From DUUS01 sp964416365 (lineage in GTDB: Bacteria; Bacillota_I; Bacilli_A; RF39; UBA660), in assembly GCA_964416365.1 (NCBI GenBank), contig CAYQDO010000030.1, positions 1 through 9,373 of the forward strand: a DNA stretch of 9,373 nucleotides, given 5' to 3'. The number at the start of each line of letters is the position of its first letter. Position 1 is the stretch's first letter. Below, piece after piece: positions 5,881 to 9,373 of the stretch. A program made the position numbers and the translations under genes. The notes beneath the pieces are model-generated. The model did not search any database and was not told where the DNA came from. It saw only the letters and a program-made list of their open reading frames with translations.

Positions 5881-6000
5881 TTAGTTTCTAGCAAAATTAT
5901 TATTTCTTGTAAAATCTATAATTCGACCACAGCAGCAACAGCGACAACGAACTGGACAACGAAATAATCTAAATACACAATTGCTTATTATACTGCTCAC
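5881..6000 (-). CDS. Putative Cys/Arg-rich small peptide
   Basis: A 39-codon ORF on the minus strand in an otherwise gene-free gap. Reading from a GTG at 6000, the product has a hydrophobic N-terminus, then a dense CPVRCRCCCCGR core (residues 15-26: Cys at 15, 19, 21-24), a further Cys8, and a polar Asn/Arg C-terminal tail ending at a TAA. Seven Cys in 39 residues is far above the surrounding genes, and the core is locally more GC-rich than its flanks. Translation start is a problem. The AAAGAGG site abuts the GTG with no spacing, while AGGGTGAG is well spaced only from two in-frame ATA codons (5986-5991). An in-frame stop at 6010-6012 excludes a longer form. It could be a metal-binding or secreted disulfide-rich peptide, a decayed gene, or chance. 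The function is unknown to me. Confidence 0.4.
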   Translation of the reverse strand: MSSIISNCVFRLFRCPVRCRCCCCGRIIDFTRNNNFARN

Positions 6001-6066
6001 CCTCTTTCGTTATAAAATATGCTGTTTTTTTTTATTAGGATGTTCGCATTTATTATTATTTGTTTC

Positions 6067-6092
6067 CCTACATATATTTTTATATGGGTAGG
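6067..6092. repeat. Bulged inverted repeat upstream of the InlB-repeat gene
   Basis: CCTAC plus ATATA (6067-6076) pairs with TATAT plus GTAGG (6081-6092) around a TTTT loop, leaving a two-base GG bulge (6086-6087). It ends ten bases before the -35 box at 6103. There is no T-tract on either side, so it is not a terminator. It may be an operator, or a structure in the 5' leader of a minus-strand transcript. Confidence 0.35.
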
Positions 6093-6102
6093 TTTGATAT
6101 AT

Positions 6103-6131
6103 TTGACTTTATAAGGAAAAAATGCTATTAT
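6103..6131 (+). promoter_or_regulatory. Promoter of the InlB-repeat surface protein gene
   Basis: TTGACT (6103-6108), 17 bases, TATTAT (6126-6131), with an extended TG at 6123-6124. The core AATGCTATTAT (6121-6131) is identical to that of the SipW-substrate operon promoter (2980-2990). Initiation is expected near 6138. The ribosome-binding site CAGGGGTGTGA ends about seven bases before the ATG. Confidence 0.7.
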
Positions 6132-6165
6132 AAGGCCCATAAATGAGCAGGGGTGTGAACATTTT

Positions 6166-7626
6166 ATGTATGAAGAAAAGAATTTAGAATTTGATTGGAA
6201 AGGTTTTTTATTAAAGCTAGCTTTTTTAATTGTAGCTATTGTTTTAGTAATAAAATTGCTTCCTATCGAAAATCAAAAAACAGATAAAGAACCAAGTATG
6301 GAATTTCAAAACAATATGGCTACTTTAAGAACGAAAAGTACTGATTATTTCACAGGCGATAAATTACCAAGAGATAGTAAAAAAGTTAAATTAGAAGATT
6401 TAATTAATGTTGGTGCCGTAAATGATTTGAAAGATACTAATGGTAATTCTTGTGATAAAGAAAATAGCTATGTTAAAGTATCATCTAAAGAGCAAGGCTA
6501 TGAAATAGAAATGTTTTTAATTTGTGGTAAAGAAACAGATAAGTCATATGTTTATATTACTAAAGAAAAAGAAACTGTTACAACAACTACGACAACTACT
6601 AAGAAAGCTGTTCAAACTACTAAATCATCCGATAATAAACCAAATACTACTAAATCTGTTCAAAATCAAACTACTAAAAGAATTAAAACTACTAAAGCTG
6701 CTACCAATGTTTCGGTAATATTTAATTCTAATGGTGGAACGTCAGTTAAAACTGAGTATCTTCAAATTGGAAAAACCGCTACTAGACCAATTAATCCTAT
6801 AAAACCAGGATATGTATTTATTGGTTGGTATTTAGGAAATAAAGAGTACAACTTTAATACTTCGGTCAATAGTAATACCATATTAATAGCTAAATGGGCT
6901 GTCAAAAATCAAACTACTAAGAAAACTACTTCTACGACAACCAAAAAGACTACAACCACTACTAAATCAACTACTAGAAGAGCTACACCACAATATACTG
7001 TAACATTTGATAGTAATGGTGGTTCATATTCTTCATCAGTGTCAGTTAACTATGGAAGCTATGTTTCCAAACCTAGTAATCCTAAAAAGACTGGTGCTAC
7101 CTTCTATGGTTGGTATTTAGATGATGAATTATTTGATTTTAATACAAGAATTTATCGTAGTATTACTTTACAAGCAAAATATACATATCCAGAAACTTAT
7201 ACAACTAATGTTTATAGTGCGGGATATGGTTCTCAGCTTACTACCCCAGTAGTAAAACATACCTTAAAAATACCTGTTGCCCTTGCCCATGATGATTACA
7301 TTAACATCCGCATTAAAAAAGTTCAATATACCAAAGCTTTATCAACTAGTACAGATATAAATAATTTCTATAAATATCATAAATCAACATTTGATTATCA
7401 AAATACTAATGGTGATTACTTTAATGGTATTCCTGATAATCTAGCTACTTTTTCCAAAGTATTAATAAGTAAATCGAATTTATATGATATTTATGATCGT
7501 GGAGTAGAATGGGCAGGATTTGTAAGTAATCAATGCCAAAAAACATTTAACTTTGGTGAAGGTAGAAATTTGTGTATGTACGGAATCATTTATCAAGTTA
7601 CTTGGGAATATGAAACAATAAGATAA
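6166..7626 (+). CDS. Modular surface protein: pilin-like domain, two InlB B-repeats, Thr-rich linkers
   Basis: A 486-aa predicted surface protein, inside-to-outside. Residues 1-13 are a short charged cytoplasmic end and ~14-31 a membrane anchor. Residues ~47-132 resemble the globular part of pilin-like proteins, with YFTGDKLP, a DLI.VGAV.DL pattern and Cys96/Cys120 as a likely disulfide. A Thr/Lys linker covers ~137-180. InlB B-repeat (Listeria-Bacteroides repeat) 1 is at 182-245, a second TTK linker at 246-275, and repeat 2 at 277-340. Both repeats keep the FxSNGG, KPG/KTG and GWYL signatures. The C-terminal domain (~341-486), with Cys457 and Cys470, is not recognised and may be the binding head. 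There is no LPxTG motif, so attachment is by the N-terminal anchor. A role in adhesion or surface architecture is inferred from domain make-up. The gene is monocistronic with its own promoter and terminator. Confidence 0.82.
   Translation: MYEEKNLEFDWKGFLLKLAFLIVAIVLVIKLLPIENQKTDKEPSMEFQNNMATLRTKSTDYFTGDKLPRDSKKVKLEDLINVGAVNDLKDTNGNSCDKENSYVKVSSKEQGYEIEMFLICGKETDKSYVYITKEKETVTTTTTTTKKAVQTTKSSDNKPNTTKSVQNQTTKRIKTTKAATNVSVIFNSNGGTSVKTEYLQIGKTATRPINPIKPGYVFIGWYLGNKEYNFNTSVNSNTILIAKWAVKNQTTKKTTSTTTKKTTTTTKSTTRRATPQYTVTFDSNGGSYSSSVSVNYGSYVSKPSNPKKTGATFYGWYLDDELFDFNTRIYRSITLQAKYTYPETYTTNVYSAGYGSQLTTPVVKHTLKIPVALAHDDYINIRIKKVQYTKALSTSTDINNFYKYHKSTFDYQNTNGDYFNGIPDNLATFSKVLISKSNLYDIYDRGVEWAGFVSNQCQKTFNFGEGRNLCMYGIIYQVTWEYETIR
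6709..6900 (+). repeat. InlB B-repeat 1 (protein repeat)
   Basis: This encodes residues 182-245 of the surface protein: FNSNGGTSVKTEY, then NPIKPGYVFIGWYLG, ending TILIAKW. The order of elements matches the Listeria-Bacteroides (Flg_new/InlB B) repeat, a beta-grasp-like module of about 65-70 residues. It is flanked by Thr-rich linkers. Confidence 0.75.
6994..7185 (+). repeat. InlB B-repeat 2 (protein repeat)
   Basis: This encodes residues 277-340: FDSNGGSYSSSVSVNYG, then NPKKTGATFYGWYLD, ending ITLQAKY. It has the same length as repeat 1 (64 codons), but the two are diverged at DNA level, so this is not a recent duplication. Confidence 0.75.
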
Positions 7627-7647
7627 CCATTAGGTTATCTTTTTTTT
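7621..7647 (+). terminator. Intrinsic terminator of the InlB-repeat gene
   Basis: AGATAACC (7621-7628) and GGTTATCT (7633-7640) form an eight-pair stem with an ATTA loop, followed by a run of T to 7647. It overlaps the stop codon. Confidence 0.88.
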
Positions 7648-7675
7648 AAAAAAAATAGTTCAATTTGAACTATTT
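7648..7675 (-). terminator. Intrinsic terminator of the convergent lipoprotein gene
   Basis: An inverted repeat of eleven bases per arm (7653-7663 and 7665-7675) is followed on the minus strand by a T run (A run 7648-7655 on the plus strand). The stem includes the TAG stop (7670-7672). Together with the preceding hairpin it forms a back-to-back terminator pair between convergent genes. Confidence 0.85.
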
Positions 7676-8758
7676 AACGATATATGGATCTTCTTCAGTA
7701 CCAATACCACTTAGGTGTAAAAGATTTTTACTTAAGTGAGCTACTACTGTAACACCGCTAGTATTTGATGCGTTTACTAAAGAAATGTCATAATCTAATC
7801 GATAAGCTTTATAACTGCTATCTTTATCTGCTGTCATTGTCCAGGTTGATGAATCTAATCTTGCTAAAAAATTATAATTAGTACAGCTTTTACTAGCTAG
7901 GCCTGTACAGTTTTCATCTAAACTAGCTAGGAAATATTCATTTACTTGAATTAGGCCGAACATTTGGTTTTCAATTATTTGACTGCATTCAATTGATCCA
8001 TCATTTACAGTATCAGTTTCACTTCTTTTTCCAACACATAAGCGTTGTGGTACAAAGTATGGTTTTATTTCCGTATTAAATTTATTTTCATTATTGTATA
8101 ATTCTTCTAATTTGTTTTTAACACGACTATTAATATTATTAGTAATATAATCGTTAATTCCAGCATTAGTTTTCTTTTCTAAATTATATCTGTTATCCCA
8201 TGTTGATGAACCACTTCGATCAACTTCTATAACTCTTATGGTTTTATCATTATTTATTCTAATAATTCGCCATAATTTTTCATCTAATAATATATAATTT
8301 TTGACTTTTTCACCACGATAGATATATTCATTACCAATATGATATAATCCTTCACCAGCTGTTACAACATTATTATCTTCAGTTAATTTATCAGTTAGGA
8401 AAACTGATTTATTATTACCACAAGATAATTTTGGAGTATATAAGTAGTAATTATTGTTATTAGATACAATTATTTCTCCTGAACAAGTTTCTCCAGTAGT
8501 TAAGGTAATATTTTTAAAATAACCATTGGAAATAAAATAACCGGTAGTTAATGATGTTTCTTTTCCTACTTCAGGTAAAGAAGCTTTATTTTTTTCATAA
8601 TAGTTTTGCGATAAAGTTATCAGCTTTTGTTCTAATTCTTTGAATGTATATTTTTTATTTTTGTTACAACTGCTAATTAAGGCAATTATGATAATAAAAA
8701 GTATAAAACCTCCAACTACCGTTATAATCATTTTTAAGATTCTTTTATCGATTTTCAT
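7670..8758 (-). CDS. Predicted lipoprotein with pilin-like and DUF6273-like domains
   Basis: A 362-aa predicted surface protein. The N-terminus MKIDKR is followed by a hydrophobic core (~9-27) and ISSC (28-31), which fits a lipobox with Cys31 as the lipidated residue. Residues ~39-116 resemble the pilin-like domain of the 486-aa protein, with YYEKNKASLPEVG, a GYF..NGYFKNI pattern and the pair Cys92/Cys113. The C-terminal part has the NYILLDEKLWRIIRIN strand pair (155-170), a WDN motif and the end GIGTEEDPYIV, a combination I associate with DUF6273-type extracellular proteins of gut Bacillota; that assignment is moderate. Function is unknown. Start choice: GGAGG at 8772-8776 is 13 bases from this ATG but only one base from the in-frame ATG at 8770. 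A four-residue longer product is possible. Confidence 0.75.
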   Translation of the reverse strand: MKIDKRILKMIITVVGGFILFIIIIALISSCNKNKKYTFKELEQKLITLSQNYYEKNKASLPEVGKETSLTTGYFISNGYFKNITLTTGETCSGEIIVSNNNNYYLYTPKLSCGNNKSVFLTDKLTEDNNVVTAGEGLYHIGNEYIYRGEKVKNYILLDEKLWRIIRINNDKTIRVIEVDRSGSSTWDNRYNLEKKTNAGINDYITNNINSRVKNKLEELYNNENKFNTEIKPYFVPQRLCVGKRSETDTVNDGSIECSQIIENQMFGLIQVNEYFLASLDENCTGLASKSCTNYNFLARLDSSTWTMTADKDSSYKAYRLDYDISLVNASNTSGVTVVAHLSKNLLHLSGIGTEEDPYIVK

Positions 8759-8787
8759 AGTAAAAATCATGCCTCCGTCTTATTTAA

Positions 8788-8816
8788 AGTATATCAAAAT
8801 AAGTTAATGAATACAA
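8788..8816 (-). promoter_or_regulatory. Promoter of the lipoprotein gene
   Basis: Read on the minus strand: TTGTAT (8816-8811), 17 bases, then TATACT (8793-8788) with the extended TG at 8796-8795. It lies back-to-back with the promoter for the gene at 8874, so the two genes are divergently transcribed from a 115-base gap. Confidence 0.62.
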
Positions 8817-8823
8817 TTATTTA

Positions 8824-8852
8824 TTTCAAATTATAAGGTAATATGGTATGAT
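8824..8852 (+). promoter_or_regulatory. Promoter of the DUF3048 gene
   Basis: TATGAT (8847-8852) with extended TG at 8844-8845. The -35 position holds only TTTCAA (8824-8829), so recognition probably rests on the extended -10. An AAGAAGGA ribosome-binding site follows at 8861-8868, five bases from the ATG. Confidence 0.5.
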
Positions 8853-8873
8853 ATTTGAGAAAGAAGGACATTT

Positions 8874-9116
8874 ATGGAAGCAGGACCAAAAGAGAATAAA
8901 ACTAAGAAAATCAAGTTAGATAATATTATTATTGCTGTAATCGCAATATTGATATTTGCTGGTTTTGGAGTTTACTATTACTTTAATGTTTATAATAAAA
9001 ATGAAGATAAAAATCCTAATAAAGAAACGACTACAACTAAACCGAAAGAAGAGAAAAAAGTCCAAATTGTCGATTTACAGTCAAAAAGTAGACCTTATGC
9101 TGTAATGATTAATAAA
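8874..9116 (+). CDS. DUF3048 (YerB-like) membrane-anchored protein, 5' part only
   Basis: The first ~81 codons of a predicted extracellular protein: a Lys-rich cytoplasmic start, a membrane segment at ~18-38, a Thr/Lys/Glu linker with TTTTKPKEEKK (52-62), then VDLQSKSRPYAVMIN (66-80), which matches the conserved opening of DUF3048 proteins such as Bacillus YerB. A complete member would continue for some 250 residues or more. Here homology stops near codon 80. The frame stays open to a TGA at 9318-9320, but those last ~68 codons are only the reverse of a SecY coding stretch. There is no lipobox, so it is anchored by a membrane helix rather than a lipid. It should be annotated as partial; the 148-residue open frame is not a real protein. 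Confidence 0.72.
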
Positions 9117-9373
9117 TTCCAAATAGAACTAATATTTCCTGCTGCTATGCTTTGGATTGTTGCAAGCAAGCTGGTGCCAGCTGATGATAAAATACCAACA
9201 AAAATTAATAATGATAATCCATTTCCAATCCCTTGTTCAGTAATTTTTTCACCAAGCCAAACAGTAAACATAGCTCCAGCAACTAATACTGATACAACTA
9301 TTATACCTGTTAACCACTGAGGTGATCCTGCCCATAATGCTCCAGCATTTATTGTGTCACCAAAGCCAGCTAC
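9117..9373 (-). CDS. secY: SecY translocase subunit, internal fragment
   Basis: The minus strand from the window end reads as an uninterrupted piece of SecY, the channel subunit of the Sec translocon. It has two hydrophobic segments around the hallmark MFTVWLGEKITEQGIGNG, followed by LSLLIFVGIL, equivalent to the conserved WLGE-IT-GIGNG-S loop in the central part of the ~430-residue protein. About 86 residues are recognisable. The N-terminal third lies beyond the right edge of the window. The left side breaks where DUF3048 homology starts, and the frame runs on to a TAA at 9095-9097. Loss of the C-terminal half would destroy SecY, which is normally essential. That makes an assembly join, or a duplicate fragment, more likely than a working gene. 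Confidence 0.85.

Noticed and set aside
6524..6718. Plus-strand 64-codon Leu/Lys-rich ORF
   Set aside because: It is an alternative frame of the Thr/Lys linker codons (ACT-ACT-AAA read out of phase) in the 486-aa gene.
6574..6990. ACT/ACA-rich tracts considered as DNA repeats or a CRISPR-like array
   Set aside because: They are Thr/Lys linker codons in frame, with no regular unit length or spacers.
8759..8770. Upstream ATG for the lipoprotein gene
   Set aside because: It is only one base from GGAGG, too close for normal initiation. It was kept as an alternative because the chosen start has a long 13-base spacing.
9117..9320. Last 68 codons of the 148-codon open frame continuing the DUF3048 protein
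   Set aside because: The sequence is the complement of clear SecY coding DNA, and the plus-strand reading shows no DUF3048 features.

Overview
The window is AT-rich, roughly 30% G+C. It has strong Shine-Dalgarno sites, Gram-positive style intrinsic terminators, TTGNNN-N17-TANNNT promoters and many Thr-rich extracellular linkers. Trp is written TGG and the genes read intact under the standard bacterial code. This suggests a low-GC Bacillota relative, possibly an uncultured gut Bacilli/RF39-type or Erysipelotrichia-like lineage. That placement is inference; there is no rRNA marker.

Layout. (1) Positions 27-2790 hold housekeeping-type genes on the + strand: a patatin-like phospholipase, a YebC/YeeI-family protein and a COG1092-type class I methyltransferase. 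(2) Positions 2860-5850 are a protein-export and fibre-like module. It has two tandem 199-aa proteins with nearly identical SipW-type signal peptides (TasA/camelysin-like), an ER/archaeal-type signal peptidase I (SipW-like, Ser-His-Asp) with a long acidic tail, and an unrecognised 169-aa secreted or anchored protein. Each unit has its own promoter and terminator, so substrates and peptidase can be expressed at different levels. (3) Positions 5850-6165 are intergenic and contain a 39-codon antisense ORF for a strikingly Cys/Arg-rich peptide, a bulged hairpin and a strong promoter. (4) Positions 6166-8758 are two convergent genes for surface proteins: a 486-aa protein with two InlB B-repeats, and a 362-aa predicted lipoprotein. 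Both appear to carry the same pilin-like N-terminal domain with one Cys pair. (5) Positions 8874-9373 start a DUF3048 (YerB-like) membrane-anchored protein that breaks off near 9116. From there to the window end the minus strand encodes an internal piece of SecY. This abrupt join is most likely an assembly chimera at a contig end, though a real rearrangement is not excluded.

Together the central genes describe cell-surface building: a dedicated signal peptidase matures two abundant, probably fibre-forming or matrix proteins, next to genes for modular adhesin-like and lipoprotein surface components. A recurring extended -10 (TGn) promoter design, a TTGCGTTTT..GCAT inverted element found at both the substrate and peptidase promoters, and an identical 11-mer in the promoters of the substrate operon and the InlB-repeat gene hint at shared control.
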